Shown here one piece after another: positions 24,873-37,193 of a stretch of DNA of 64,000 nt. The DNA is from Bradyrhizobium sp. (GTDB lineage: Bacteria; Pseudomonadota; Alphaproteobacteria; Rhizobiales; Xanthobacteraceae). The notes below the pieces were generated by a model. The model did no database searches, was not told the origin of the DNA, and saw only the letters and a program-made list of their open reading frames with translations. Position 1 is the first letter of the stretch, and each line of letters starts with the position of its first letter. Where the stretch lies: positions 57,394 to 121,393 of the forward strand of contig NZ_JAURXB010000065.1 of assembly GCF_030654605.1 (NCBI RefSeq), given 5' to 3'. The position numbers were made by a program, and so were the translations under genes.

Positions 24873-25946
24873 CTACTCCGCCGCCTGCAGCGCCGGCCGC
24901 GCCTTCTTCGGCACAACCCAGAATGCGGCCGGGCGTTCGAACAGGAAATTCGCGCCGGCCGCAAGGGCGGCTCGCCAGATTGCTATCGCGCCGACGACGC
25001 CGGCGACCGTGACGACAAGCGATATCGTCCCGATGCCGTGAATCAGGCCGGTCTGCAGCAACAGCGTTCGCGTCGCCGCCATCGGCAGGAAGAAGGCGAG
25101 ATAGATGATGATGGAATGCTCGCCGCAGTAGCGCAGGACCTTCAGCCATTGCATGCGCGCCAGCAGCGTGCCCATGGTGACGATGGCGAGCGCGCCGGCG
25201 AGCCCGAGCGCCAGCGAGACCACCGGCCATTCGCTGACACCCAGTTCGACGAGGCCGCCATTGACGAGCGTCCACAGCGCCAGACCCGCCAGCGCCCAGC
25301 CGGGACGCGCCCGGGCGCGGTCGGACCATGCGAACACATAGCCCGCGAGCCAGTAACCGGAATAGAAATAGACGAAGCGCGCGGCGAATTCGTCGATCAC
25401 GGTCCAGCCGGTCGAGATGTGCGCGGCCTCCAGCAGCGCCGCCACGGCCCAGATGGCCAGCGGCGGCATGTGGCGAGTTGCCTTGCTGACCACGAAGCAC
25501 ACCGGCAGCAGATAGATGAACCACAATGTGCCGAATGGCTCGATGAAGGATTGCAGGTACATCAGGCCGACATGGGCCCAGCCGCTCTCGGCGGCAAAGG
25601 AGGGCGCCTTGAAGCCGAACTGGATGGTCACCCACAGCACATAGAAATAGGCGAAGTGCACCACCTTGCGGTCGAGATAGGTGCGCCAGTCGCGGTCGAT
25701 CACGACCGCCAGGAACAGCCCGGAGATCAGGAAGAAATCCGGCATCCGGAACGGTTTGGCGAATGCGACCAGGAAATGCATGAAGCCGGTCTGCCCGGTG
25801 GCCGCCTCGACCCCCAGCACCGAATGCATCATCACCACCATGACGATACAGATGCCCTTGGCGTAGTCGACCCAGTCGATGCGCGGCGCGGGCTGCCCTG
25901 CAGCCAGGGAACGCTCGGCAACGGCGGATGTGCCGTTTGGTGTCAT
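24873..25946 (-). CDS. Acyltransferase family 3 membrane protein
   Basis: The protein of about 357 residues has around ten hydrophobic segments. It has the acyltransferase-3 landmarks IDWVDYAKGICIVMVVMMHSV (the conserved early histidine in MMHS) and RMPDFFLISGLFL, a membrane-embedded pattern shared with OpgC and polysaccharide O-acyltransferases. It would transfer an acyl group to a glycan or lipid at the inner membrane. ATG 25946 is chosen for the AAAAGGG upstream; the frame can extend to 25991. The substrate is unknown; the nearby ugd and phosphohexomutase genes concern sugar nucleotides, but that link is loose. Confidence 0.85.
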   Translation of the reverse strand: MTPNGTSAVAERSLAAGQPAPRIDWVDYAKGICIVMVVMMHSVLGVEAATGQTGFMHFLVAFAKPFRMPDFFLISGLFLAVVIDRDWRTYLDRKVVHFAYFYVLWVTIQFGFKAPSFAAESGWAHVGLMYLQSFIEPFGTLWFIYLLPVCFVVSKATRHMPPLAIWAVAALLEAAHISTGWTVIDEFAARFVYFYSGYWLAGYVFAWSDRARARPGWALAGLALWTLVNGGLVELGVSEWPVVSLALGLAGALAIVTMGTLLARMQWLKVLRYCGEHSIIIYLAFFLPMAATRTLLLQTGLIHGIGTISLVVTVAGVVGAIAIWRAALAAGANFLFERPAAFWVVPKKARPALQAAE

Positions 25947-26209
25947 CGGTGTCCCTTTTCGGCGCGGATTGGGGGCATCTTCGGGCCCCAAAGTTTCGAT
26001 TGCCTTATTCCTATCAAGGAATGTGCCGTTCTCGCGCCGATGTGATCCTCCCCAGGGGGGCTTGTTGGGCCGCCTTTGGGCGGGTTTTCCTTGTCACAGG
26101 AAAATGCTCTAAGACGCGGCGAGAGCCGGGGACGCGGACGCGCTTCGCGCCCTTGGGCGCGCAGACGCGCCTTGCGCCCCTGCGTTAACCATGACGATTT
26201 GGATATTTC

Positions 26210-27529
26210 ATGCGCATTGCCATGATCGGCACCGGCTATGTGGGACTGGTGTCCGGCGCCTGCTTCGCGGATTTCGGCCACCAGGTCACCTGCGTCGACA
26301 AGGACGTCGACAAGATCGCCAGCCTGCGTCGCGGCGAAATCCCGATTTTCGAGCCCGGGCTCGATGCGCTGGTCGCCGCCAATGTGAAGGCCGGACGGCT
26401 GGATTTCACCACCGATCTCGCCGAACCGGTCGCCGCGGCCGATGCGGTGTTCATCGCCGTCGGCACGCCGTCGCGGCGCGGCGACGGCCACGCCGACCTG
26501 AGCTACGTCCACACCGCCGCCCGCGAGATCGCCGCAGCGCTTTCCGGCTTCACGGTGGTGGTGACCAAATCGACCGTGCCGGTCGGCACCGGCGACGAGG
26601 TCGAGCGGCTGATTCTCGAAGCCAATCCCCTGGCCGAGGTCGCGGTCGCTTCCAATCCGGAATTCCTGCGCGAAGGTGCGGCGATCCGTGACTTCAAGTT
26701 CCCCGACCGCATCGTGGTCGGCACCTCGGACGAGCGGGCGCGAAAAGTGCTGGGCGACATCTACCGGCCGCTGTCGCTGAATCAGGCGCCCTTGATGTTC
26801 ACGGCGCGGCGCACGGCGGAGCTGATCAAGTACGCCGCCAACGCCTTCCTCGCCACCAAGATCACCTTCATCAACGAGATCGCCGATCTCGCCGAAAAGG
26901 TCGGAGCCGATGTGCAGGAAGTCGCGCGCGGCATCGGGCTCGACAATCGCATCGGTTCGAAATTCCTGCATGCCGGCCCGGGCTTCGGCGGGTCCTGCTT
27001 CCCGAAGGACACCCGCGCGCTTGTAAAAATCGCGCTCGACCACGACGTCCATTTGCGGATCGTCGAGGCGGTGCTGGCGGTCAACGACAACCGCAAGCGC
27101 GCGATGGCGCGCAAGGTGTCGAACGCGGCCGGCGGCAGCCTGCGCGGCAAGACCGTCGCCGTGCTCGGCCTCACCTTCAAGCCCGACACCGACGACATGC
27201 GCGAGGCGCCCTCGATCCCGCTGGTGACCGGGCTGCTCGACATGGGCGCCAGGGTGCGCGCGCATGACCCGGTCGGCATGGAGCAGGCGCGCCGCGAATT
27301 GCCCGATATCGAATATTGCGACGATCCCTACGAGTGCGTGCGCGGCGCCGACGCCATGGTGGTGGTGACCGAATGGGTGCAGTACCGCACGCTCGATCTG
27401 GCGCGGCTGAAGCAGGAACTGGCGCAGCCGGTCGTGGTCGACTTGCGCAATGTCTACCGCCCGGAGGACATGGCGGCGCTGGGCTTTACTTATGAGAGCG
27501 TCGGTCGCGCGCCCGAGCCCCGGAACTGA
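26210..27529 (+). CDS. ugd: UDP-glucose 6-dehydrogenase
   Basis: The 439-residue protein has the N-terminal NAD site MRIAMIGTGYVGLVSGACFA, the central helix ELIKYAANAFLATKITFINE and the catalytic cysteine in GPGFGGSCFPKDT. The C-terminal UDP-binding domain has GLTFKPDTDDMREAPS. It oxidises UDP-glucose to UDP-glucuronate for surface polysaccharides. No other polysaccharide gene is adjacent, so it appears as a single housekeeping gene. A G/C-rich palindrome follows. Confidence 0.96.
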   Translation: MRIAMIGTGYVGLVSGACFADFGHQVTCVDKDVDKIASLRRGEIPIFEPGLDALVAANVKAGRLDFTTDLAEPVAAADAVFIAVGTPSRRGDGHADLSYVHTAAREIAAALSGFTVVVTKSTVPVGTGDEVERLILEANPLAEVAVASNPEFLREGAAIRDFKFPDRIVVGTSDERARKVLGDIYRPLSLNQAPLMFTARRTAELIKYAANAFLATKITFINEIADLAEKVGADVQEVARGIGLDNRIGSKFLHAGPGFGGSCFPKDTRALVKIALDHDVHLRIVEAVLAVNDNRKRAMARKVSNAAGGSLRGKTVAVLGLTFKPDTDDMREAPSIPLVTGLLDMGARVRAHDPVGMEQARRELPDIEYCDDPYECVRGADAMVVVTEWVQYRTLDLARLKQELAQPVVVDLRNVYRPEDMAALGFTYESVGRAPEPRN

Positions 27530-27540
27530 CGCACTTTCTT

Positions 27541-27675
27541 CCCTTCTCCCCTTGTGGGAGAAGGTGGCGCGGACAACGTCCGCGCCGGATGAGGGGTCTC
27601 TATCCGCGGACACAGACCCCTCACCCGTCGCCTCACTTCGTGAGGCGCCACCCTCTCCCACAAGGGGAGAGGGGA
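27541..27675. repeat. Long G/C-rich palindromic repeat, family D-like (copy 4)
   Basis: The outer arms CCCTTCTCCCCTTGTGGGAG and CTCCCACAAGGGGAGAGGGG are complementary. Inner arms include GGATGAGGGGTCT and AGACCCCTCACCC. It lies between ugd and hrpB and may act as a terminator. Confidence 0.85.
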
Positions 27676-27696
27676 AGAACCCGACGCGAGCCTTGA

Positions 27697-30174
<2,478 letters not shown>

Positions 30175-30190
30175 GCGGCTGGCCTCAAGC

Positions 30191-30292
30191 TGTCATCACC
30201 CGCGCAGGCGGGTGATCCAGTACTCCGGGACGTCAGCGATAGATCCGAGAGGGCACAGCGTACTGGATGCCCGCCTTCGCGGGCATGACGAC
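30191..30292 (+). repeat. Dispersed palindromic repeat, family A (copy 4)
   Basis: The arms TCACCCGCGCAGGCGGGTGA and GCCCGCCTTCGCGGGC flank ATCCAGTACTCCGGGACG and GCGTACTGGAT. The hairpin arms have changed together compared with copy 1, keeping the pairing. Confidence 0.85.
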
Positions 30293-30417
30293 TTCAGTGC
30301 CCCCGTTAACCCTTCGCTCATCCTTTTAGCCAAAATGGCAGTCTCCGCCGCCGCCATTCGGTCGCGGGCTGGTGGCGGATGTGGTGAGATCGCGGGTCTT
30401 CCGAGTGAGTGTGGCGT

Positions 30418-30933
30418 ATGCGTAGCATTATGATCATGGCCGCGTTCCTGGTCGGCCTCGGCACCATCATGGCACAGCTGGCGGACAAGATGACGGCATC
30501 GCCGGCGCTCGCCAAAAACGTCGCCCAGAAAGCTCCCGTCGAAGCGCCGGTCCAGACCAGCGGCCGCAGCCTCAGCATTCCGCGCGACGCTCGCGGTCAC
30601 TTCCAGACCGAGGGCCGGATCGACGGCCAGCGGATCGGCTTCATGGTCGATACTGGCGCCTCCGTGGTGGCGCTGAACGAGAAGTCCGCGGCGCGGTTCG
30701 GCTTTCGCCCCAACCGCAGCGATTACACCACGACCGTCTCGACCGCCAACGGCACCATCAAGGCGGCTCGCACGCGGCTCGCCATGGTCGAACTCGACGG
30801 CATCGTGGTGCGCGACGTCGATGCCATGGTGCTGCCCGATGAGGCCTTGTCGGAAAATCTGCTCGGCCTCTCGTTCCTGTCGAAGCTGAAGCGGTTCGAG
30901 TACGCCAACGGCAGGCTGGTGCTTGAGCAATAG
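30418..30933 (+). CDS. Membrane-anchored retropepsin-like aspartic protease (clan AA)
   Basis: The 171-residue protein has one N-terminal hydrophobic segment (residues 3-24) and then a single retroviral-type protease domain. The catalytic motif is FMVDTGASVVALNE, followed by a late strand LLGLSFLSKLKRFEYANGRLVL. Such single-domain proteins would dimerise, probably facing the periplasm. ATG 30418 is used; GTG 30409 would add three residues. Substrates are unknown. It stands alone before the phosphohexomutase gene. Confidence 0.85.
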   Translation: MRSIMIMAAFLVGLGTIMAQLADKMTASPALAKNVAQKAPVEAPVQTSGRSLSIPRDARGHFQTEGRIDGQRIGFMVDTGASVVALNEKSAARFGFRPNRSDYTTTVSTANGTIKAARTRLAMVELDGIVVRDVDAMVLPDEALSENLLGLSFLSKLKRFEYANGRLVLEQ

Positions 30934-31053
30934 GCAGAATTCGCTGCCAATCCGCCTTATTTAGTCGCCACAACGCCGATCCTGCCTTTCGCCGCGGCCG
31001 TGCATTCGCTATGGGTGCGGTGCCCTCTTTTTACCTTTCACCACGAGGCCTGA

Positions 31054-32553
31054 ATGTTTCCGAAGCCGAAACCCGCGCTGGTTCCGAACACCTATGCCTA
31101 TGAATCCGAGCCGATGGTGAAGGCGACCGGCTTTCGCGAATACGACGCGCGCTGGCTGTTCGGCAAGGAAATCAACCTGATGGGCATCCAGGCGCTGGGC
31201 ATGGGGCTGGGCGCGCTGATCGCGGAGCTCGGCGTCAAGCAGGAAGTCGTCACCGGGCACGATTTCCGCGGCTATTCCGCCTCGATCAAATACGCGCTGA
31301 TTTCGGGGCTGCTGGCCTCCGGCTGCAAGGTTCACGACATCGGGCTGTGCATGACGCCGATGGCGTATTTTGCGCAGTTCGATCTCGACGTGCCCTGCGT
31401 GGCGATGGTGACGGCGTCGCATAACGACAATGGCTGGACCGGCGTCAAGATGGGCGCCAACCGTCCCATGACCTTCGGGCCGGACGAGATGACCCGGCTG
31501 AAGGAGATCGTGCTCAACGCCGAGTTCAACAACAAGGTCGGCGGCTTCTATCAGTTTCACGAGAACTTTCCGGCGCGCTACATCGCCGACCTCACCAAAC
31601 GCCCAAAACTGAAGCGCAAGCTGAAGGTCGTGGTCGCCTGCGGCAACGGAACCGCCGGCGCGTTCGCGCCGCAGGTGATGCAGGCGATCGGCTGCGAGGT
31701 GGTGCCGCTCGACACCGAGCTCGATCACACCTTCCCGAAATACAATCCCAATCCCGAAGACATGGAAATGCTGCACGCGATTCGCGATGCGGTGCTGGCG
31801 CACAAGGCCGATGTCGGCCTCGGCTTCGACGGCGACGGCGATCGCTGCGGCGTGGTCGACAATTCAGGCGAGGAAATTTTTGCGGACAAGGTCGGCGTCA
31901 TGCTGGCGCGCGATATGTCGGCGGTCATCGCGAATGCGGAATTCGTGGTGGACGTGAAATCCACCGGCCTGTTCGTCACCGATCCGGTGCTGCAAAAGCA
32001 GGGTGCAAAAGTCACGTACTGGAAGACCGGCCATTCCTACATGAAGCGCCGCACCAACGAGCTGGGCGCGCTGGCCGGCTTCGAGAAATCCGGTCACTTC
32101 TTCTTCAACGCGCCGCTCGGCCGCGGCTATGACGACGGCCTGATCTCCGCGATTGCGATCTGCGAGATGCTGGATCGCGCGCCCGGCAAGTCGATGGCGG
32201 ATCTGAAGGACGCGCTGCCGAAGACCTGGTCGTCGCCGACGATGTCGCCGCATTGCGCCGACGAAACCAAATACGGCGTCGTCGATGCCGTGGTGAAGCA
32301 TTTCGAGGCGATGCAGAAGCAGGGTGAGAAAGTCGCCGGGCAAAAGATCCGCGATCTCGTCACCGTCAACGGCGTGCGCGTCACCGTCGAGGACGGCAGC
32401 TGGGGCCTGGTGCGGGCGTCGTCCAACAAGCCGGAACTGGTGGTCGTAGTCGAGAGCCCGGTCAGCGAACAGCGCATGCACGATCTGTTCGAGGCGATGA
32501 ACGTGGTGCTGCGGACACATCCCGAAGTCGGCGCGTATAATCAGACGATTTGA
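31054..32553 (+). CDS. Phosphomannomutase/phosphoglucomutase
   Basis: The 499-residue alpha-D-phosphohexomutase has the phosphoserine loop MVTASHNDNGWTG, the Mg site GFDGDGDRCGVVD, the sugar-specificity region GFEKSGHFFFN and the phosphate-binding C-terminal domain (WGLVRASSNKPELVVVVES). It interconverts 1- and 6-phosphates of mannose or glucose for sugar-nucleotide synthesis. Sequence alone does not settle which sugar is preferred. A CACGAGGCC sequence precedes the ATG. Confidence 0.92.
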   Translation: MFPKPKPALVPNTYAYESEPMVKATGFREYDARWLFGKEINLMGIQALGMGLGALIAELGVKQEVVTGHDFRGYSASIKYALISGLLASGCKVHDIGLCMTPMAYFAQFDLDVPCVAMVTASHNDNGWTGVKMGANRPMTFGPDEMTRLKEIVLNAEFNNKVGGFYQFHENFPARYIADLTKRPKLKRKLKVVVACGNGTAGAFAPQVMQAIGCEVVPLDTELDHTFPKYNPNPEDMEMLHAIRDAVLAHKADVGLGFDGDGDRCGVVDNSGEEIFADKVGVMLARDMSAVIANAEFVVDVKSTGLFVTDPVLQKQGAKVTYWKTGHSYMKRRTNELGALAGFEKSGHFFFNAPLGRGYDDGLISAIAICEMLDRAPGKSMADLKDALPKTWSSPTMSPHCADETKYGVVDAVVKHFEAMQKQGEKVAGQKIRDLVTVNGVRVTVEDGSWGLVRASSNKPELVVVVESPVSEQRMHDLFEAMNVVLRTHPEVGAYNQTI

Positions 32554-32596
32554 GCACTTCCGTCGCAAGCAACGTAAGCGCGATACACACTCAACT

Positions 32597-32696
32597 CGTC
32601 ATCCCCGCGCATGCGGGGATCCAGTACGCCGCAGCTTCTCGGCTCTGTCGTCGGCGTCTCTGGAATACTGGGTCACCCGCATTCGCGGGCGACGAC
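32597..32696 (-). repeat. Dispersed palindromic repeat, family A (copy 5, inverted)
   Basis: CGTCATCCCCGCGCATGCGGGGATCCAGTAC begins it, then TCTGGAATACTGGGTCACCCGCATTCGCGGGCGACGAC. The hairpin arms are CCCGC...GCGGG types rather than CCCGGT types. Confidence 0.85.
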
Positions 32697-32721
32697 AATC
32701 GTGGTTGTTCGCGAGCGCGGT

Positions 32722-34188
32722 CTACGCCGCGCGCACCGATCCGAGGAAGCTGGCGACCTCGAATTTCAGCCGTTCCGACTGCGACGATAGCCCCGTCGCC
32801 GCGTCCAGCAGTTTCGACGCCGAACTGCCGAGATCGCTGGAAGCCTCGGCGACGCCGACGATGTTCTCATTGACTTCGCGGGTGCCGTTCGCCGCCTGCT
32901 GCACGTTGCCGGAGATTTCGCGTGTCGCCGAACCCTGTTGTTCGACCGCGGTCGCAATGGCGTTGGAGATTTCGTTGATTTCGGCGATGGTGCCGCCGAT
33001 AGCCTGGATCGCGCTGACGGCCTCGCCGGTCGCCGCCTGGATGCTCTGGATCTGCGACGAGATTTCTTCGGTCGCCTGCGCGGTCTGATTGGCCAGCGCC
33101 TTGACCTCGCTGGCGACCACCGCAAAGCCGCGGCCGTGCTCGCCGGCGCGCGCTGCCTCGATCGTGGCATTGAGGGCCAGCAGGTTGGTCTGGCTGGCAA
33201 TGCTCTGGATCAGGGTCACGACCTCGCCGATCTTGTGGGTTCCGGCAGCGAGGCCCTCGACGACGGCATTGGTGCGGCGGGCCTCGTCGGCGGCCTTTCC
33301 GGTAACGGTGGCGGAGCGGGTCGCCTGCTGTGCAATCTCGCTGATCGAGGCGGTCAGTTGCTCGGCCGCCGAGGCCACGGTTCCGACATTGAGCGAGGCC
33401 TGGGTCGATGCGGCGGCGGCTGCCGCGGTCTGTCGCGCGGCTGCCCCGCTGCTGTTGCTCATCGACGAGGACATGCCCTGCATTTCGCGGGCGGCCACCG
33501 CGACGGCTTCGACGATATGGCCGACCTTGTTCTCGAATTCGGTGGCGAGCCGGCGCATGGCGGCGTCACGCTCCAGCCTGGACTGCTGCTCGGCCTGGCC
33601 GCGTTCGGCGGTGGCGCGGGCCTCGGCGGCGGTTGCGGCTTCGACTTCCGCGGTCTTTTGCGCCGTCGTCATGAACAGCCGCTCGAGTTGATAGGCAACC
33701 AGCACCAGCACGCCGGCTTCGAGGATGAGAATACCGGCGTGAAGCACCACGCGGCCAAAATCGGCGCCGCCCGGGAAGATCGCCGCCGGAATGATGAAAT
33801 TCAGCGCCAGATGATGCAGGGCGACAGCAACGGTTCCGGCGAGGATCGGCCTGATGTCGCAATAGGCGACGAGACAGGCCAGCGCCGCGAAGAAGTACAT
33901 GTGCATGTCGATCTGCCAGGGATGCCCTGCGAGCTCCCAGGTAAACACCGAAACCCCGCCCATCAGCGCGACGGCGACCACGAGGCTGGTCGAAAGTCCG
34001 TTGCCTGCGGCGCGCCACGACAACGTCGCCGCGGCGGCGAAGGCGGCCGTGAGAAGGGTCGGTATCAGCCAGGCGCCGCGCGCCATGCCGACGGCCATCG
34101 CAATCGGAACATGCAGCCAGAGCAGTGCGATCAGCGCCTTGCTGGCGGTTTCACGCAAAGCGTCGAGATCCTTGCTGCCGATATACAT
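32722..34188 (-). CDS. Methyl-accepting chemotaxis protein with multi-pass membrane sensor
   Basis: The 488-residue protein has five or six hydrophobic segments in residues 20-165, including [23 protein letters not shown] and [15 protein letters not shown], instead of a periplasmic ligand domain. This is like an integral-membrane sensory domain. After a helical linker comes the signalling domain with the conserved hairpin [26 protein letters not shown]. It should form receptor arrays with CheA/CheW. The stimulus is unknown. The small membrane-anchored gene 15 bp upstream is probably co-expressed. Confidence 0.93.
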   Translation of the reverse strand: MYIGSKDLDALRETASKALIALLWLHVPIAMAVGMARGAWLIPTLLTAAFAAAATLSWRAAGNGLSTSLVVAVALMGGVSVFTWELAGHPWQIDMHMYFFAALACLVAYCDIRPILAGTVAVALHHLALNFIIPAAIFPGGADFGRVVLHAGILILEAGVLVLVAYQLERLFMTTAQKTAEVEAATAAEARATAERGQAEQQSRLERDAAMRRLATEFENKVGHIVEAVAVAAREMQGMSSSMSNSSGAAARQTAAAAAASTQASLNVGTVASAAEQLTASISEIAQQATRSATVTGKAADEARRTNAVVEGLAAGTHKIGEVVTLIQSIASQTNLLALNATIEAARAGEHGRGFAVVASEVKALANQTAQATEEISSQIQSIQAATGEAVSAIQAIGGTIAEINEISNAIATAVEQQGSATREISGNVQQAANGTREVNENIVGVAEASSDLGSSASKLLDAATGLSSQSERLKFEVASFLGSVRAA

Positions 34189-34203
34189 GCTCAGATTTCC
34201 TTC

Positions 34204-34551
34204 TCAGATTTCTTTGGCAGGGGTGTTGAAGCAGGCCGCAATGGCCTGGGGATCGATCGTCAGCCACGCGCCGGCCTGGCGCAAACGGCTCAGGCCTTCC
34301 TGATCGGTCGGCCTGACCACGACGATGGCTGCAAGGGCGGTGGTTCTGACGATCGCGGCGTCAGCGGAGGCGGCGGCCTCGAAAATTTGCTGGGTGTTCC
34401 ACCAGGGCGGAAAGGCGACAGCCACGATTTCGGCGCCGGGCCGAACCTGGAGCGAGAGCGCGGCGACCGCGACGACGCTGGCAAGCAGCAAGGCTGTGGC
34501 ATTGAGCCAGGCCGGCCAGCGAGAGGTGATGATATCCCGGTCCGTGCCCAT
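34204..34551 (-). CDS. Small membrane-anchored protein upstream of the MCP, unknown function
   Basis: The 115-residue protein has one transmembrane segment (about residues 13-36, WLNATALLLASVVAVAALSLQV) and an outside domain of about 75 residues, with FPPWWNTQQIFEAAASADAAIVR and a single cysteine near the end. It starts 5' of the MCP in the same direction with a 15-bp gap. No family is recognised. It could be an accessory sensor for the MCP, which lacks a periplasmic domain of its own; this is inference from position. Confidence 0.7.
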   Translation of the reverse strand: MGTDRDIITSRWPAWLNATALLLASVVAVAALSLQVRPGAEIVAVAFPPWWNTQQIFEAAASADAAIVRTTALAAIVVVRPTDQEGLSRLRQAGAWLTIDPQAIAACFNTPAKEI

Positions 34552-34620
34552 ACCGACTGGTTAGCGCGACAAAGCTAATTTCGGATGAACATCCGGAGGG
34601 AGAACTACGGAGGATGCCTG

Positions 34621-35124
34621 TCAGGCCACCGCCGGAACCGGCAGCGCCGTCACCGACTTGATCTTCTCCATCGCAAAGCGCGAGGTGACGTTCTTCAGCG
34701 GCACCGCGCTGATCAGCTTCTTGTAGAACACGTCATAGCTCGCCATGTCCGCGACCACGACGCGCAGCATGTAGTCGACGTCGCCGGCCATGCGATAGAA
34801 CTCCATAACCTCCGGCATCGCGCTGACGGCGCCGGCAAAGGTCTTGAGCCAGGCCTCGGAATGATCGGCGCTCTCGACCGAGACGAACACCGTGATGCCG
34901 AGCCCGATCTTGTTCTGGTCGACCAGGGCGACCCGGCGCAGGATGACGCCGTCGGCCTCCAGCCGCTGGATGCGCTTCCAGCACGGGGTCGACGACAGCC
35001 CGACGCGGTCGCCAATCTCGGCGACCGAGAGCGAAGCGTCTTCCTGCAGCACGGTCAGGATCTTGCGGTCGATGGCGTCGAGGCGGCGGTTGGGCTCGGT
35101 GATCTGAGGGGCAATGTCGGTCAT
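34621..35124 (-). CDS. Lrp/AsnC-family transcriptional regulator
   Basis: The 167-residue protein has an N-terminal winged helix (LDAIDRKILTVLQEDASLSVAEIGDRVGLSSTPCWKRIQRLE) and a C-terminal RAM/ligand domain (VFVSVES, MPEVMEFYRMAGDVDYMLRVVV). It would respond to an amino acid or related metabolite. The pattern STPCWKRIQRLE is common in alphaproteobacterial Lrp proteins. Its target is not evident; no amino-acid gene is immediately adjacent. Confidence 0.92.
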   Translation of the reverse strand: MTDIAPQITEPNRRLDAIDRKILTVLQEDASLSVAEIGDRVGLSSTPCWKRIQRLEADGVILRRVALVDQNKIGLGITVFVSVESADHSEAWLKTFAGAVSAMPEVMEFYRMAGDVDYMLRVVVADMASYDVFYKKLISAVPLKNVTSRFAMEKIKSVTALPVPAVA

Positions 35125-35194
35125 GAGAAGAACTTTGTTCCATCTGGGGAGCTAATCACCCTCATATAGAGAAAAATCTTCTATGACAAGCCTG

Positions 35195-36172
35195 CTATTG
35201 GCCGCCCTGGGCCGGAGCGGCAGGCTGGCTCTGGCTCAAAAGCTGTTCCACTTCAACACGTTGCGGGGCGGCAAAGGCGCCGCCATGGCGGGTACATTTC
35301 AGCGCCGCGGCGGCGGAGGCGAATCGCAGCGCCTGCCGCAATTCCTGCTTTTCGGTGATCGCGAGCGCGAACGCGCCATGGAAGACATCGCCGGCTCCCA
35401 GCGTGTCGACGGTGTGGACCGGGAAGGCCGGCGTCTCCTGCAGATGGCCCTGCTCGTCGAGCCAGATCGTGCCTTTCGGCCCGCGCGTCCCAGCCAGGAA
35501 TGACGGCGTCAGTTTTGCAATCTTTTTCAGCGCCTCGCCGTCGTCGGCGATGCCGGCGGTCTCCTGTAAGGGCTCGCTCGAGAACACCAGATGCGATGAG
35601 GCATTCAGCAGGCCCTCGCGCAGCGACATTGCGCGGTCGACGTCCACCACCACGGGAATGCCGCGGCGGCGTGCCTCGGCGCACAAATCCGTGCAGAATT
35701 CCGCGGCGCGGCTCTCGGTGAGGATGGCGGCGCAATCCTCCAGCAATTTCTCGGGGCTGGGCAGCCGCACTTTCCAAAGCTCCGGATCGCGGAAGGTCAC
35801 GATGGTGCGTTCGCCGCTGGGATCGACCATGACGGTCGAGATCGGCGTCACCAGCCCCGGCATGTGCATGATGTGCCTGGTCTCGATGCCTTCATGCGCG
35901 AGTTTTTCGAAGATGAAGCGGCTGGATGCTTCACGGGCGTCGCCCATCGGGCCGCAGATCGAGGCGCGCCCACCGAGGCGGACAATGCCGATCGCGGCGT
36001 TGAGCGCGTTGCCGCCGCAGATTTCGTCGAAATGAGTAGCGTTCTCCTTGGAACCGCGCGCCGGGACGCCGCTGACGCGGAACGTCAGGTCGCGCACCGG
36101 CATGCCGATGCAAAGGATGCGCGGCGGGATTTTTGGCGCGGCATCGTGAAAGTTCATGCGGGAATCCGTCAT
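35195..36172 (-). CDS. PfkB/ribokinase-family sugar kinase
   Basis: The 325-residue protein has the N-terminal PfkB region ENATHFDEICGGNALNAAIGIVRLGG and the C-terminal signature TVDTLGAGDVFHGAFALAI with the catalytic Asp in GAGD. The family phosphorylates sugars or nucleosides with ATP. The substrate cannot be told from the sequence. It lies 66 bp upstream (in plus coordinates) of nudC, which has the same orientation, so it may follow nudC in a transcript. Confidence 0.88.
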   Translation of the reverse strand: MTDSRMNFHDAAPKIPPRILCIGMPVRDLTFRVSGVPARGSKENATHFDEICGGNALNAAIGIVRLGGRASICGPMGDAREASSRFIFEKLAHEGIETRHIMHMPGLVTPISTVMVDPSGERTIVTFRDPELWKVRLPSPEKLLEDCAAILTESRAAEFCTDLCAEARRRGIPVVVDVDRAMSLREGLLNASSHLVFSSEPLQETAGIADDGEALKKIAKLTPSFLAGTRGPKGTIWLDEQGHLQETPAFPVHTVDTLGAGDVFHGAFALAITEKQELRQALRFASAAAALKCTRHGGAFAAPQRVEVEQLLSQSQPAAPAQGGQ

Positions 36173-36238
36173 AGCGGCTCCGCGTTCTGCCGGAACCTGT
36201 GTCCGGGGGTAATGGATGGAACCATGACGTGTTCCCCG

Positions 36239-37189
36239 CTATGCGGGTGCGTCCGGGCCCTCATGCAGCCAGCGCCCCAGCAAATGATGGGCAATCGCGA
36301 ACGGATGCGGGCCGGCGAGGCCGTCGGGATGCTCCCTCTTGATCATCAGCGTCGCCTCGGCGCGGTCGAACCAGCGGGCATCCTCGAGTTCCATGTGGTC
36401 GACGATGATGTCTTCGGTGGTGGCGCGCGCCGTGCAACCGATCATCAGGGATGACGGATAGGGCCAGGGCTGCGTCATGTAATAATTGACGTCGGTGCAG
36501 CAAATTCCGGATTCCTCGAAGATCTCGCGGCGGACCGCGTCCTCGATGGTTTCGGCGGCTTCGACGAAGCCCGCCAGACACGACCACATGCCCGCGGGAA
36601 ACTGCTTCTGTCGCCCCAGCAGGCATTTCTCGCCCGAGGTCACCAGCATGATCACGACCGGGTCGGTGCGCGGAAAATGCTCGGCCTTGCAGCTCGGGCA
36701 GTCGCGCTTCCAGCCGCCTTCCTTCATCGCCGTGCGGGTCCCGCAATTGGCGCAATAGCCGTGGCGCTGATGCCAGCTCACCATCGATTTCGCCATCGCG
36801 ATCGCCGAGAGCTGCTCGGGCGGCACCGCGCCCTGCATCGCCATGCCGCGCAGTTCGGTGACGGCGACGTCGTCGCGTGTCAGCAGCTTTTCAACCGAGG
36901 CCGCCGAGATGCCCATGCCGAACACCGCCGCGCCGTCGCGCAGGCCGAGAAAAATCGTGCCGGGGTTGGCGCCGTACTTCAGCGCCTCGTCGATGGTCAG
37001 CAGCACGCGGGGGCCGCCGGCGTCCTGCTTCACTACCAGCGAATCGCGGTGCACCACATAGGCGCGGGCGTCGCGATGCCCCTCCAGCGCGAACAATTTC
37101 TCGTCGCTGCCGCGCAGGTGCGCGGCGCGATCGAGAATGTTGGTGACGAAAGCGGGACGGCCGAGTGGAAAGGAATCGAATGCTGTCAT
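36239..37189 (-). CDS. nudC: NAD+ diphosphatase / NAD-decapping Nudix hydrolase NudC
   Basis: The protein of about 316 residues has an N-terminal domain, a zinc ribbon (CANCGTRTAMKEG...CPSC), the Nudix box GFVEAAETIEDAVRREIFEESGI and the NADH-pyrophosphatase motif QPWPYPSSLM downstream of it. NudC cleaves NAD(H) to NMN(H) plus AMP and removes NAD caps from RNA. ATG 37189 is chosen because it starts four bases after the HIT gene stop; the frame can extend to 37255 inside that gene. Confidence 0.95.
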   Translation of the reverse strand: MTAFDSFPLGRPAFVTNILDRAAHLRGSDEKLFALEGHRDARAYVVHRDSLVVKQDAGGPRVLLTIDEALKYGANPGTIFLGLRDGAAVFGMGISAASVEKLLTRDDVAVTELRGMAMQGAVPPEQLSAIAMAKSMVSWHQRHGYCANCGTRTAMKEGGWKRDCPSCKAEHFPRTDPVVIMLVTSGEKCLLGRQKQFPAGMWSCLAGFVEAAETIEDAVRREIFEESGICCTDVNYYMTQPWPYPSSLMIGCTARATTEDIIVDHMELEDARWFDRAEATLMIKREHPDGLAGPHPFAIAHHLLGRWLHEGPDAPA

Positions 37190-37193
37190 GAGT

